Positions 1 through 8,901 of a stretch of 64,000 bases of DNA are shown piece by piece. Under the pieces are notes generated by a model. That model was given only the letters and a program-made list of their open reading frames with translations, was not told the origin of the DNA and searched no databases. Both the position numbers and the translations under genes were made by a program. Numbering within the stretch: position 1 is the first letter of the stretch; each line of letters opens with the position of its first letter. Source of the DNA: Thiomicrorhabdus sp. (GTDB lineage: Bacteria; Pseudomonadota; Gammaproteobacteria; Thiomicrospirales; Thiomicrospiraceae); the NCBI RefSeq assembly GCF_963662555.1, contig NZ_OY759719.1:1260985-1324984 (forward strand), given 5' to 3'.

Positions 1-219
1 CTAAAAATAGAGGCCGACTTTATTTTACTTTCACCAGTTAAAGAAACCACTTCCCATCCTGATCTACCCGGAATTGGTTGGGATGTTTTTGCCCAAAAGG
101 TAAAAGAAATCCCTATTCCTGTTTTTGCTTTAGGTGGAATGAAGGCTGATGATGTTTTAGTGGCAAAACAGCACGGTGGGCAAGGCATTGCGGCAATTTC
201 TGGTTTCTGGCCAAGTTGA
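1..219 (+). CDS. ThiE-like domain, 3' end of a gene (partial)
   Basis: Open frame from the first base to a TGA, 72 codons, with no start in the window. The residues LLSPVKETTSHPD and PVFALGGM match the phosphate-binding end of the thiamine-phosphate synthase fold. In gammaproteobacteria this type of C-terminal domain is usually fused behind a Nudix (MutT-like) hydrolase, so the complete gene is probably a Nudix/ThiE-like fusion. The domain identity is well supported; the fusion is inference because the N-terminal part lies outside the window. It is convergent with coaE. Confidence 0.7.
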   Translation, partial: LKIEADFILLSPVKETTSHPDLPGIGWDVFAQKVKEIPIPVFALGGMKADDVLVAKQHGGQGIAAISGFWPS

Positions 220-295
220 TTTTTAAATGGGAGATTTAGATTAAGACTAAAGTTCTTAGCCGTAACATATAAACCTTAACTTTTTCAGTTGTTCT

Positions 296-910
296 CTAAG
301 AGTTTAGTTTTACACGTAGTTGATTCGTTAGATGCTCTATTGTTTTGCTGTTATCTATAACAAAATCGGCGTGCTCTAGACGTTGTTCACGGCTGGCTTG
401 TTGAGCAATAATTTTTATAATTAAATCTCTATTATTGCCATCTCTCTGCATGGCACGTTCTATTTGTTGTTCAACAGAACAGTCAACAACCCAAACTTCA
501 TCTAAGTAACCAGGCCTGGTGAAATGCTTTTCAATGCTTTCAATTAAAAGCGGAATAGCCACCACAATAAAGCGAGGATTATTGGATCTATATTTAGCTA
601 TCTGTTTTAAAGTTTCTTCTTTAATAAGAGGGTGAAGTATTGATTCGAGAGTTTTTTTAGCACTTTTGTCATTAAAAATCAGTTCTCTAAGATAGGCTCT
701 ATTCAGTGTTTTATCTTGGTTAAGGCAGGCTTCTCCAAAGTGACTAACAACCTGTTGTAGACCATCAGAGCCAGGCTCTACAACTTGGCGAGCGATGATG
801 TCTGTATCGATAATGGGTATGCCTTGTTGTGCTAATAGATTGGTAACCGTGCTTTTACCAGAACCTATTCCACCTGTAAGGCCAATTACGGTTGTCATTA
901 CATTACTCAT
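296..910 (-). CDS. coaE: Dephospho-CoA kinase
   Basis: Cytoplasmic kinase that phosphorylates the 3'-hydroxyl of dephospho-CoA, the last step of CoA synthesis. The P-loop GLTGGIGSGKST sits near residues 10-21 and the length of 204 residues is normal for the family. Two in-frame ATGs compete (residues 1 and 5); the second at base 898 gives an N-terminus closer to other CoaE proteins, and neither has a clear ribosome binding site. The gene carries one copy of the ACCAGGCCTGGT palindrome, read as T-R-P-G. It stands alone, convergent with the ThiE-like gene and just downstream of the GGDEF-EAL gene on the same strand. Confidence 0.93.
   Translation of the reverse strand: MSNVMTTVIGLTGGIGSGKSTVTNLLAQQGIPIIDTDIIARQVVEPGSDGLQQVVSHFGEACLNQDKTLNRAYLRELIFNDKSAKKTLESILHPLIKEETLKQIAKYRSNNPRFIVVAIPLLIESIEKHFTRPGYLDEVWVVDCSVEQQIERAMQRDGNNRDLIIKIIAQQASREQRLEHADFVIDNSKTIEHLTNQLRVKLNS
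509..520. repeat. ACCAGGCCTGGT palindrome, copy 1 (inside coaE)
   Basis: Exact copy of the 12-bp perfect palindrome found 11 times in this window. Here it encodes T-R-P-G in coaE. Confidence 0.9.
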
Positions 911-942
911 TTGTGATTTATACAGATAAAAGTGTAAAAGGT

Positions 943-3183
943 TTACGTGTTTACTGTTTGTTTATATTGAGCCTGGCTCGAAGGTTTGCCTATGAGATAA
1001 CCCTGAACATGTGTTGCACCCGCTGAAATCACTTTTTGGAGTAATTCATCGTCTTCAATGCCTTCCATTACCAAGTCATAGCCTGCATTTATAATCATTT
1101 CAGCAGTCGTTTTAATAATGTTTTGGGTTTTAGTGTCTGTACCCAATAAGGCACGGGTCATAGTCATGTCAAACTTAATAATATCTACCGGCATATGAGC
1201 TAAATATCGAATTGATGAATAGCCACTACCAAAGTCATCAAGTGCAATTAAAAATCCATCAGAACGTAAATTGTTTAGTACAACTTGAGCGTACTCCATA
1301 TGATCTATAAGACTATTTTCTGTGATTTCTAAAACGATTTTATAATCTTCTAAAAACGGTTTAAGAGATTTGAATAATTCGGGAAAGCTTGGCTGTAATA
1401 ATGTTTTACCTGAAATATTAATTGCCAGCCCTGTACCTTTGGGTATGTCGCCTTCTTTTAAAGCTCTGTTAATTTGTTGAATAACTTGATGGTCTAGTTC
1501 AAACTCTAATCTACGACGATCCACAACTGAAAAGATATCATTTGGATAGATGAGTTCATCACCTTGTTTAATACGAATTAAAGATTCGTAATAGATTGAG
1601 TTATCTGCTAAAGATTTAATAGGCTGGTAATTCATTTGTATATTGACGCCACTATGTATGGCTTCAACTACGGTATTGATAATACTACTTGTCACTAAGG
1701 ACATAGATTCCTTATCAAAACTGCTGTGGTAGCATTGAATTTTTTCTTTTAGAGATTGTTTAGCTTTATACATGGCTATGTCAGCTTGTTTTGGAAGCTG
1801 GAATATGTCATTACTCATATCCTGTAGCGTGCTACTAACACCAACACTAAAGTTTAAATGCTCTTTAATTCCAATACTGGTAAAAGGAGCTTCTTCAATA
1901 GCAAGTAAACAACGTTGGGCAATTGAAACAGTTTCTTCCGGTGTTTTGTTTTGTAATAAAACAGCAAATTCATCACCACCAATTCGATACACAGGGCAAT
2001 CTAGAGGCAAGCTTTGCTGTATTGTTATGGCAGATAACTTAATAACCTGATCGCCTACTTCATGTCCATAGGTGTCATTTAATGCTTTGAAAAAATCACA
2101 ATCAAACAACATGAAAGTCGTTGGTACCGGATTGTGAATGTAATCTTCTATGGCTTCTTGCCAGGCTTCATCAAAGGCTCTACGGTTGTAGATGTTAGTT
2201 AAAACATCTCTACGGGCTTGTTCCCAAACAGCCTGGTTTTGTTTATCTAGCTCTTTATGTGCTTTTTGTAAATTATAGTGATAATCGTGGATTGTCTTTT
2301 TAAACTCTTCAAACTCTTTCAAAATAAAAGTTTTATTTGGCATTGGATGAATTTTTTGAGGATTATTTTTGAGCTGCTGTAAATAGTTAGAAATAATTCT
2401 TAATGGTTTAAGAATAGTGACATTAAATAAAATGGTCACTAATAAAGCGATAATCACCATTAAGAAACTAAGTTCTATAATAAAATCTTGGATTAACTGC
2501 CATAAATAGTCATTTACAGGGTTTGAGGTAGGTTTATATGAAAGAACATTCTGTATTTCATCAAATGAATGTTCACCATTACCCATAAAATTAATTGAGG
2601 CTTTATCAATTCTATAAAAGGTATTTTGAGTTAGCAAAAGAGTATTGAAGTCAACCGATATCCCTATATAGCCCAACACCTTGTTAGTTTCTCTACGAGT
2701 TACTTTATGAAAAACATTCAAGTGAATTTTTGACTGTTTATCAAAAACCAGTGTTGGTTCAAAGCTATTTATTTTATTAGGTAGTAATGACGTTAGGCTT
2801 TCTTCGGGGGACGATGGCATTAATAAAGTTTTATCAGGTTTATACAGTTCTAAAGCATCATAGTATTGCTTAAAATAACTACTTTCTTTTAAACGTTCGT
2901 CATGCCAAAAAAAATAGTAACTTGGGTCGTTGAACTGCTGGTGTACCTCATCCCAGTCAGCCATTTTAGTGGCTTCTTTCTCTACGATTGTTAGTGAGTG
3001 ATGAACTGCATTTTCAATCTCTTTTTGAGCTTCTAGTAATGATTGATTGTGAACTGTTTTTTTTATGTTTTCACCTTCGTCATAGAGGGTTAAATCTACC
3101 AATATCAGTGCAAACACAGAAATAAAGAGTGAAAGTAAAAAATAAAAACGAATTGATTGGACTAGATATTTAGGCAGGTTCAA
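943..3183 (-). CDS. Membrane GGDEF-EAL cyclic-di-GMP protein with periplasmic sensor region
   Basis: Bifunctional cyclic-di-GMP enzyme candidate of 746 residues. A first membrane segment lies near residues 12-33 and a second near 235-258, enclosing a periplasmic region of about 200 residues that resembles CHASE4-type sensors. The GGDEF motif is intact (402-406). No RxxD inhibitory site is seen ahead of it. The EAL domain has ESL at 533-535 and an intact DDFGSG loop (649-654), with EITEN and the lysine of IIKFD also present, so phosphodiesterase activity is plausible. Its start overlaps the stop of the upstream hydrolase gene by 4 bp (ATGA), so the two are translationally coupled. Confidence 0.9.
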   Translation of the reverse strand: MNLPKYLVQSIRFYFLLSLFISVFALILVDLTLYDEGENIKKTVHNQSLLEAQKEIENAVHHSLTIVEKEATKMADWDEVHQQFNDPSYYFFWHDERLKESSYFKQYYDALELYKPDKTLLMPSSPEESLTSLLPNKINSFEPTLVFDKQSKIHLNVFHKVTRRETNKVLGYIGISVDFNTLLLTQNTFYRIDKASINFMGNGEHSFDEIQNVLSYKPTSNPVNDYLWQLIQDFIIELSFLMVIIALLVTILFNVTILKPLRIISNYLQQLKNNPQKIHPMPNKTFILKEFEEFKKTIHDYHYNLQKAHKELDKQNQAVWEQARRDVLTNIYNRRAFDEAWQEAIEDYIHNPVPTTFMLFDCDFFKALNDTYGHEVGDQVIKLSAITIQQSLPLDCPVYRIGGDEFAVLLQNKTPEETVSIAQRCLLAIEEAPFTSIGIKEHLNFSVGVSSTLQDMSNDIFQLPKQADIAMYKAKQSLKEKIQCYHSSFDKESMSLVTSSIINTVVEAIHSGVNIQMNYQPIKSLADNSIYYESLIRIKQGDELIYPNDIFSVVDRRRLEFELDHQVIQQINRALKEGDIPKGTGLAINISGKTLLQPSFPELFKSLKPFLEDYKIVLEITENSLIDHMEYAQVVLNNLRSDGFLIALDDFGSGYSSIRYLAHMPVDIIKFDMTMTRALLGTDTKTQNIIKTTAEMIINAGYDLVMEGIEDDELLQKVISAGATHVQGYLIGKPSSQAQYKQTVNT

Positions 3184-4088
3184 GGAGCATCGCCTGTATT
3201 TATTGAATTATTTTGACTAATTTGAACAATAAGATCTTGTAAGTCAAATTCATGTTCACTAGAGAAGAAGTGATTTGCCCCCTTAACTTCTATTAAATGA
3301 GTGCCAGTCGCTTTTAATTCATCTAACCAATTCAAGCCCACACTTTGATAACGTTTATCCGCACTACCCATAATGGTATAGCTTGGGATTTTTAGATTTT
3401 TTAGACTGTCTAAAATGTATTGTCTATCTAACTTCATATACGATAGAAAACTTTGCGGGGTAGCTGAGTAGTTATTTCTACAGAATAAAAAGTTATATTT
3501 ATGTGGCTGGTTTTGATTTTTTTGGATTAAACCTTTAGCGTAGACAATCTCATGTTCAAGCGTACCCAATTCTTTACCATTAAAATAAAATAAACTGGTA
3601 AAAATTGTTTTAGAAATATATTTTGAAGGTTTGGTATTGAGATATTCTATCAATTCTTGACTACCACTAGAATGACCGATCAGAACAATGTTTTTATGTC
3701 CTTTACTTACAAGCCAGTTAACCCATGATTCTATTTCCTCGACGTCAGATTCAAGGGTATGGGTATGGATTGAATTACATTTTATAGAGCTTTTTCTTCT
3801 ATTGATACCCAATGTTAAGGTCGGGGCAAGCGTGGTATAACCTTCACTTTCTAAAGCTTTAGACATTGCAACAACTGTATGAAATTTGTTTGTTGTTAAA
3901 AAGCCATGAATAATAAGAACGGCGGGTTTTTTTGGGTCACCATCAAAATAATTGGCTTCTGCAATGATGTTTGAGTGAGGGATTTTATGCGATACCGTTT
4001 CCGCGTGACTTTGAAATGAAAGTAACAGTAAAAGAGTAATATTGAATAATCGTATTAATATCAAGTTTACCTTTTTTTCACTATTCAT
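3180..4088 (-). CDS. Exported alpha/beta hydrolase
   Basis: 302-residue protein with an N-terminal hydrophobic stretch ending in SFQSHAE, consistent with a signal peptide. The core shows the alpha/beta hydrolase fold: oxyanion region LIIHGFLTT, nucleophile elbow GHSSG, a probable acid in GSADKRY, and a catalytic His in GANHFFSSEHE. The substrate cannot be told. The gene is translationally coupled to the downstream GGDEF-EAL gene, suggesting co-expression; whether they share a function is unknown. Confidence 0.8.
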   Translation of the reverse strand: MNSEKKVNLILIRLFNITLLLLLSFQSHAETVSHKIPHSNIIAEANYFDGDPKKPAVLIIHGFLTTNKFHTVVAMSKALESEGYTTLAPTLTLGINRRKSSIKCNSIHTHTLESDVEEIESWVNWLVSKGHKNIVLIGHSSGSQELIEYLNTKPSKYISKTIFTSLFYFNGKELGTLEHEIVYAKGLIQKNQNQPHKYNFLFCRNNYSATPQSFLSYMKLDRQYILDSLKNLKIPSYTIMGSADKRYQSVGLNWLDELKATGTHLIEVKGANHFFSSEHEFDLQDLIVQISQNNSINTGDAP

Positions 4089-4435
4089 AATTTTCAGCTT
4101 TGATTGGCGTGAATTTGGTTATCACGCATTACGGAGTTACAAACAATATAAACAACTTATTGAGTTACTGTATATCGTTAGCGATTTAAGTTTGGTAACA
4201 AGTATATATATTATCTAGAAAGAGTAGCAAAATTTTATAATTAGGTAAATCAAAATAAATGAATCTATAGATTTAATGCATGAATTGTCTCAGTTTTTGT
4301 GAAGAGATTTTAGGCTATATCTAACCTAGATTAAAGATGGATTTGTCTATGTAAAAAGACGCTAAGAACAATCAAAAACGTTAAAATACAGTTAGTTTAA
4401 TTTTAATACAAGAATATAAAAAACGAGAAGAGTTT
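4089..4435. other. Divergent intergenic region, 347 bp
   Basis: AT-rich spacer between the divergent hydrolase and amidotransferase genes. It must hold promoters for both. TATAAT-like hexamers occur, for example near 4236, but none has a convincing -35 partner. No RNA gene or repeat was seen. The amidotransferase has a purine-rich GAGAAGAG just before its ATG. Confidence 0.5.
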
Positions 4436-6259
4436 ATGTGCGGAATTTGCGGTGAGATATATTGGAATGGAAAACAAGCTTCTAAAGAGAAGCTTTCACC
4501 TATGTTAAACGCCATGCAAAGACGTGGACCTGATGATGAAGGTATTTGGTTAAATGACCATGTTGGACTAGGTCACCGGCGTTTATCTATTATTGATCTT
4601 TCTTCAGCGGGTCATCAGCCTATGATTGATGATACTTTAACATTGGTTTTTAATGGCTGTATTTACAATTACGAAGCTCTAAAAGTTGAATTAGAGGAGC
4701 TGGGACAGACGTTTGTTTCACATTCAGATACTGAAGTTATTTTAAAGGCTTATCGGCAGTGGGGGATGGACTGTGTTTCTCGCTTTGAAGGAATGTTTGC
4801 TTTTGCTATTTGGGATGACGAACAACATCAATTATTGCTTGCTCGTGATCGTATGGGAATCAAGCCGCTCTATTATTCTCCCATTGATGGAGGGGTTCGT
4901 TTTGCTTCAAATACACAAGCGTTATTAGAAACAGACGGCATTAATACAGAGATTGACCCAGTTGGACTTCATCACCAGTTGACCTTGCATGCTGTGATTC
5001 CTGCTCCACATACCATTTTGAAAGGTATAAAAAAACTCGAGCCAGGCCACTGGTTGATTGTAAATCCTGATGGGCAAATGTATAAGAAAAGTTTTTGGCA
5101 CTTAGAAGCTAAACGCCCTGAAATGTTAAAGGGATTACCAGCACCAAAAACCGAAGAAGAGTGGATTGATGCCATTCATGAATCATTAAAAGAAGCAGTT
5201 TATAAAAGGTTAACAGCCTCAGATGTGCCTGTCGGTGTTCTATTGTCTGGTGGTTTAGATTCAAGTTTAGTCGTTGCCATGTTGGCTGAAGCAGGTGTAA
5301 GAAATATCAAAACGTTCTCAATTGGTTTTGAAGATGCTCCAGAAGAGAAAGGCAATGAATTTGAGTTTTCTGATTTAGTGGTAGAGCGATATAAAACGGA
5401 CCATAAAAAGTATTTAATCTCTAATAATGAGGTTTTACCGCGTTTACATGAGGCCGTTGAAGCGATGTCTGAACCAATGGTTGGTCAAGATGCTGTAGCG
5501 TTCTATTTGTTATCAGAACAGGTATCAAAAGACGTTAAGGTCGTTATGTCTGGTCAAGGTGCTGATGAGGTGTTTGGTGGCTATTTTTGGTATGCCAAAA
5601 TGGCTGAAGCAGGCAAAAACATTGATTTAACCAAACCAAAACAAGCTGTGTCTGCATTTGCACCCTATTATTTCGACCGTTCTCATCAAGAGTGGTTAGA
5701 AGTGATTAATCCTAAATATCATATTCACGATGTTACCTCTGATTTGGTAGGAGACCGATTAACTGAAGAGGGAGCGGATACATTTTTAGATCAAGTATTA
5801 CGTTTTGATGTGACGACTTTGATTGTTGATGATCCAGTAAAACGAGTAGATAACATGACAATGGCTTGGGGGTTAGAAGCTAGAGTTCCATTTCTTGACC
5901 ATAAATTGGTTGAGGTAGCCATGGCAGCGCCTGATGAATTAAAGTTAAAAAATGATGGTAAGCATATTCTTAAAGAAATAGGGCGAGGCATTGTGCCTGA
6001 TGAAATCATAGACCGCCCTAAAGTGGCTTTTCCAATGCCTGCTTTAAAATATGTGCGTGGCGAATTTTTTGAATATATGAAAACGTTGTTAACTTCGCCA
6101 CAAGCTAAGGCTCGAGGGATATTTAATCAACAAAAACTTGAAGAGTTATTGGCGAACCCTGAGGCTCCTAATGCTTTTACTGCAATTCAAGGAAGTAAAC
6201 TTTGGCATGCGGCCTTATTAGAATTTTGGTTGCAAAAGCATGTTGATAAAACTATTTAA
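4436..6259 (+). CDS. Asparagine synthetase-family amidotransferase, N-acetylglutaminylglutamine type
   Basis: 607-residue class II glutamine amidotransferase. Cys2 of MCGICGE is the glutaminase nucleophile after Met removal; the synthetase half has the ATP pyrophosphatase loop SGGLDSS near residue 270 and a second SGQGADE motif. The N-terminal half (GPDDEGIW, LVFNGCIYNYEAL, LHAVIPAPHTILKG) reads most like the amidotransferase that converts N-acetylglutaminylglutamine to the osmolyte NAGGN, rather than housekeeping AsnB. That assignment is from recall and not proven. The usual partners (a GNAT/ATP-grasp synthetase and a peptidase) are not adjacent: grxD follows. Simple asparagine synthesis remains possible. 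Confidence 0.8.
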   Translation: MCGICGEIYWNGKQASKEKLSPMLNAMQRRGPDDEGIWLNDHVGLGHRRLSIIDLSSAGHQPMIDDTLTLVFNGCIYNYEALKVELEELGQTFVSHSDTEVILKAYRQWGMDCVSRFEGMFAFAIWDDEQHQLLLARDRMGIKPLYYSPIDGGVRFASNTQALLETDGINTEIDPVGLHHQLTLHAVIPAPHTILKGIKKLEPGHWLIVNPDGQMYKKSFWHLEAKRPEMLKGLPAPKTEEEWIDAIHESLKEAVYKRLTASDVPVGVLLSGGLDSSLVVAMLAEAGVRNIKTFSIGFEDAPEEKGNEFEFSDLVVERYKTDHKKYLISNNEVLPRLHEAVEAMSEPMVGQDAVAFYLLSEQVSKDVKVVMSGQGADEVFGGYFWYAKMAEAGKNIDLTKPKQAVSAFAPYYFDRSHQEWLEVINPKYHIHDVTSDLVGDRLTEEGADTFLDQVLRFDVTTLIVDDPVKRVDNMTMAWGLEARVPFLDHKLVEVAMAAPDELKLKNDGKHILKEIGRGIVPDEIIDRPKVAFPMPALKYVRGEFFEYMKTLLTSPQAKARGIFNQQKLEELLANPEAPNAFTAIQGSKLWHAALLEFWLQKHVDKTI

Positions 6260-6338
6260 TCTCCCACTAAGAAAATCTATATTTTTTTGTGATAACCTAG
6301 TAAACTACTCTGGATTTAAAATTATTAAGGAATAAACC

Positions 6339-6701
6339 ATGGAAAACCAAGATCCGATTGTAAAAGAAACTTTAGAGCGTATTCATAGTCAAGTAACGAA
6401 TAACCCTGTTGTTTTATACATGAAAGGCACGCCACAAATGCCATCTTGTGGTTTTTCAAGTCGTGCTGCGCAAGCAGTTGCTGAAACGGGAGAGAAGTTT
6501 GCTTTTGTAAATATTTTGGCTGATGCGACCATTTTTGAACACTTACCAAAATATCAAGACTGGCCAACTTTTCCACAGTTGTATATTGATGGTGAGCTTC
6601 AAGGTGGTTGTGATATCACTCTTGAGTTAGCTGAGTCAGGTGAGCTGAAAAAGATGATGGCAGAAGCGAATGCTAAGCATGAAGCAAAACAAAACGCTTA
6701 A
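6339..6701 (+). CDS. grxD: Monothiol glutaredoxin, Grx4 type
   Basis: 120-residue monothiol glutaredoxin with the CGFS active site at residues 37-40 and the glutathione-binding WPTFPQLYIDGELQGG region. Proteins of this class carry a bridging [2Fe-2S] cluster with glutathione and take part in Fe-S trafficking. AAGGAATAAACC before the ATG gives a good ribosome binding site. A clear intrinsic terminator follows, so this is the end of the transcript. The C-terminal tail is lysine- and alanine-rich and slightly longer than usual. Confidence 0.95.
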   Translation: MENQDPIVKETLERIHSQVTNNPVVLYMKGTPQMPSCGFSSRAAQAVAETGEKFAFVNILADATIFEHLPKYQDWPTFPQLYIDGELQGGCDITLELAESGELKKMMAEANAKHEAKQNA

Positions 6702-6733
6702 GACAAAACACTGAATTTTGATGCGTTAATCAT

Positions 6734-6758
6734 AAAAAGGCACTTAGGTGCCTTTTTT
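6734..6758 (+). terminator. Intrinsic terminator after grxD
   Basis: Stem AGGCAC / GTGCCT with a very short loop, preceded by an A run and followed by a T run. The A run gives it the symmetry of a bidirectional terminator between convergent grxD and rnt. Confidence 0.85.
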
Positions 6759-6814
6759 AATGTCTATTGATTATGAATCAAAGAAAGATAATCGAATCAC
6801 TTTGTTTCAGCTTT

Positions 6815-6838
6815 AAAATTACCAGGCCTGGTAATTTT
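6815..6838. repeat. ACCAGGCCTGGT palindrome, copy 2 (intergenic, extended)
   Basis: The 12-bp core at 6821-6832 is extended on both sides by AAAATT / AATTTT to a perfect 24-bp palindrome. It lies between convergent grxD and rnt, downstream of the grxD terminator, and with its T tract could itself terminate transcription coming from either side. Confidence 0.9.
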
Positions 6839-6880
6839 AATAAGAGCCTATTCAGATATTAACTGCTAAGCTTAAACTTC

Positions 6881-7495
6881 TTAATTGTTCAGTGAAATAG
6901 GCCACTGGTTAACAATTTCACAAAACAAATCAGCTGTTTTTTCTGTATCGTAAACCGCAGAGTGAGCTTGTTGGTTATCCCAATCCATTCCGGCACATAC
7001 AGCCGCTTTTGCAAGAACAGTTTGTCCATAAGCTAAACCGGCAAGTGAAACTGTATCAAAGGTGCTAAATTCATGAAAAGGTGATTTTATCTTGCAACGC
7101 TCAGCGGCTTTTTGCACAAAGTTTAAATCAAAAAAAGCATTGTGACCGACCAAAATGGCACGGGTGCAATCTGTAGCTTTAATCTGTTGTTGAATCGGGG
7201 CAAACAATTCATTTAAAGCACGTTTTTCATTTATCGCGTTTCTAAAAGGGTGGTAAGGGTCTTCCATACCTATAAATTTGAGAGCACTTTCTTCGAGGTT
7301 AGCGCCTTCAAATGGCAATATATTACGATCAATGGTTTGATCTCGGCTTAATATTCCATCATCATCCATTTTTAGGGTGACGACAGCCATTTCCAATAGG
7401 GCATCTGTATTGGCGTTAAAACCGGCAGTTTCAACATCAACTACAACAGGTAAAAAACCGCGAAAACGGTCTTTGATTTGAGTGACTTTACTCAT
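6881..7495 (-). CDS. rnt: Ribonuclease T
   Basis: 204-residue DEDDh 3'-5' exoribonuclease that trims the 3' ends of tRNA and other stable RNAs. Exo I DVETAGFN, Exo [12 protein letters not shown] and Exo [16 protein letters not shown] carry the four acidic residues and the catalytic His. It is followed on the same strand from argA with a 20-bp gap, so the two may share a transcript. Confidence 0.93.
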   Translation of the reverse strand: MSKVTQIKDRFRGFLPVVVDVETAGFNANTDALLEMAVVTLKMDDDGILSRDQTIDRNILPFEGANLEESALKFIGMEDPYHPFRNAINEKRALNELFAPIQQQIKATDCTRAILVGHNAFFDLNFVQKAAERCKIKSPFHEFSTFDTVSLAGLAYGQTVLAKAAVCAGMDWDNQQAHSAVYDTEKTADLFCEIVNQWPISLNN

Positions 7496-7515
7496 GATTT
7501 CACTTTAGCTGAATT

Positions 7516-8802
7516 TTACAGCGTTTTGACAAGCACTTTGGATTGTCTTTGGAGGTTATAAAGGGATTGTTTTTGATTAGGTAAAGCGGAGACATCAGCT
7601 AGGTGAAAACCGTGTTCAATAAACCAATGATGGGTATGTGTAGTTAATAGAAATAACTCCTTAACATGCTTATCGAGAGCATTAATTTCTATTGCCTTAA
7701 GTAGCTCACTGCCAAGTTCTTGGCCTTGATATTCTCTATGCACAGCTAAGCAGGCGAGTTCGGCGGTATGGTTTTCATTTTCATACAGAGCCGCACAGCC
7801 AATAATATGTTGATCACGTTCAATTACAATAAAATTATTAATTTCTAATTCTAATCTTTCTCTTGAACGCTTAACTAAAATACCTTCTTGTTCTAAGGGT
7901 TCAATTAAGCCTAAAATTCCACCAACATCATCAATATTTGCAGTACGTAATTGATGATAACGGTCACTGAAAATCAGAGTGCCAGAACCATCGCGAGAAA
8001 ACAGTTCGAGTAACAGAGCACTTGGATTGTTTTGATCCATTAAATGAACTCGTTTAACTTTATTATTGGTGACTGAAACCTGTTTTAACATTAATGCTTG
8101 CTCATGATTGGCAGGCGTTTTTAAAATTTGATTAAGTTGTGGAATACTTAATTGTTTTGGCAAATCTGTTAACTGCTCATTTGAACCATAAATCATTAAT
8201 TTATCTGCGTGAATAACACTTGCGATTTCACAAGCCTGTTCAAGCGTATTCAGGTTAAAGACTTCACCAGTTAAAGAATAAGCTATAGGTGTTAATAGCA
8301 CCACCTGATCAGATTCTAAGCAGTCTGAGATGGCTTGGTGACGTATTTTTCTTAATTTACCAGTGTGTTGAAAATCAATGCCATCAATCACGCCTTTAGG
8401 TTGAGCAACAATCCAATTACCTGAAACAAGAGTGGGGGGATTAGGCTGCATACAGTTAGCTTGACTGAAGGTCGCTTCTAATTGACTGCGTAACAGACCT
8501 ATGGTTTGTTGAAATACAGGAATTAAATCTGTAGGAGTAATTCTAAATTGGTGGTGTAATTGCCAATCAATACCTGCACTTGTAAAAGCTTGATCAAGTT
8601 GGGGGGAAGCCCCCATTACTAAGACAATTTTTAAGCCTAGGTTATAAAGTAAACCAATGTCTTGAGATAGCTGAGATGTAGAATCTTTTGACGCCAAAAA
8701 TTCTCCTGGCAAATAGATAACACAGGTTTTTCCACGGTGTTGTTCTATATAACGAGAGGATTGTCTTAATGTATTAATAAAATCTAATTCAGATTGCTGC
8801 AT
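7516..8802 (-). CDS. argA: N-acetylglutamate synthase (amino-acid kinase plus GNAT domains)
   Basis: 428-residue classical ArgA: an N-terminal amino-acid kinase-like domain with VLVMGASPQLDQAF, and a C-terminal GNAT acetyltransferase with CLAVHREYQGQELGSEL as the acetyl-CoA-binding signature. It makes N-acetylglutamate, the first intermediate of arginine synthesis, and is typically feedback-inhibited by arginine through the kinase-like domain. It is divergent from ilvD with about 100 bp between. No strong ribosome binding site precedes the chosen ATG. Confidence 0.93.
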   Translation of the reverse strand: MQQSELDFINTLRQSSRYIEQHRGKTCVIYLPGEFLASKDSTSQLSQDIGLLYNLGLKIVLVMGASPQLDQAFTSAGIDWQLHHQFRITPTDLIPVFQQTIGLLRSQLEATFSQANCMQPNPPTLVSGNWIVAQPKGVIDGIDFQHTGKLRKIRHQAISDCLESDQVVLLTPIAYSLTGEVFNLNTLEQACEIASVIHADKLMIYGSNEQLTDLPKQLSIPQLNQILKTPANHEQALMLKQVSVTNNKVKRVHLMDQNNPSALLLELFSRDGSGTLIFSDRYHQLRTANIDDVGGILGLIEPLEQEGILVKRSRERLELEINNFIVIERDQHIIGCAALYENENHTAELACLAVHREYQGQELGSELLKAIEINALDKHVKELFLLTTHTHHWFIEHGFHLADVSALPNQKQSLYNLQRQSKVLVKTL

Positions 8803-8901
8803 GAATGTGCGAAAATAAGGTTAATAATTTTGTAAGTATAACAGTCTCAAGGGTAAAGTCTAAAGTTGAAATTGCTTTATGCCCTTTAAAAGGAGTTTTT
8901 A

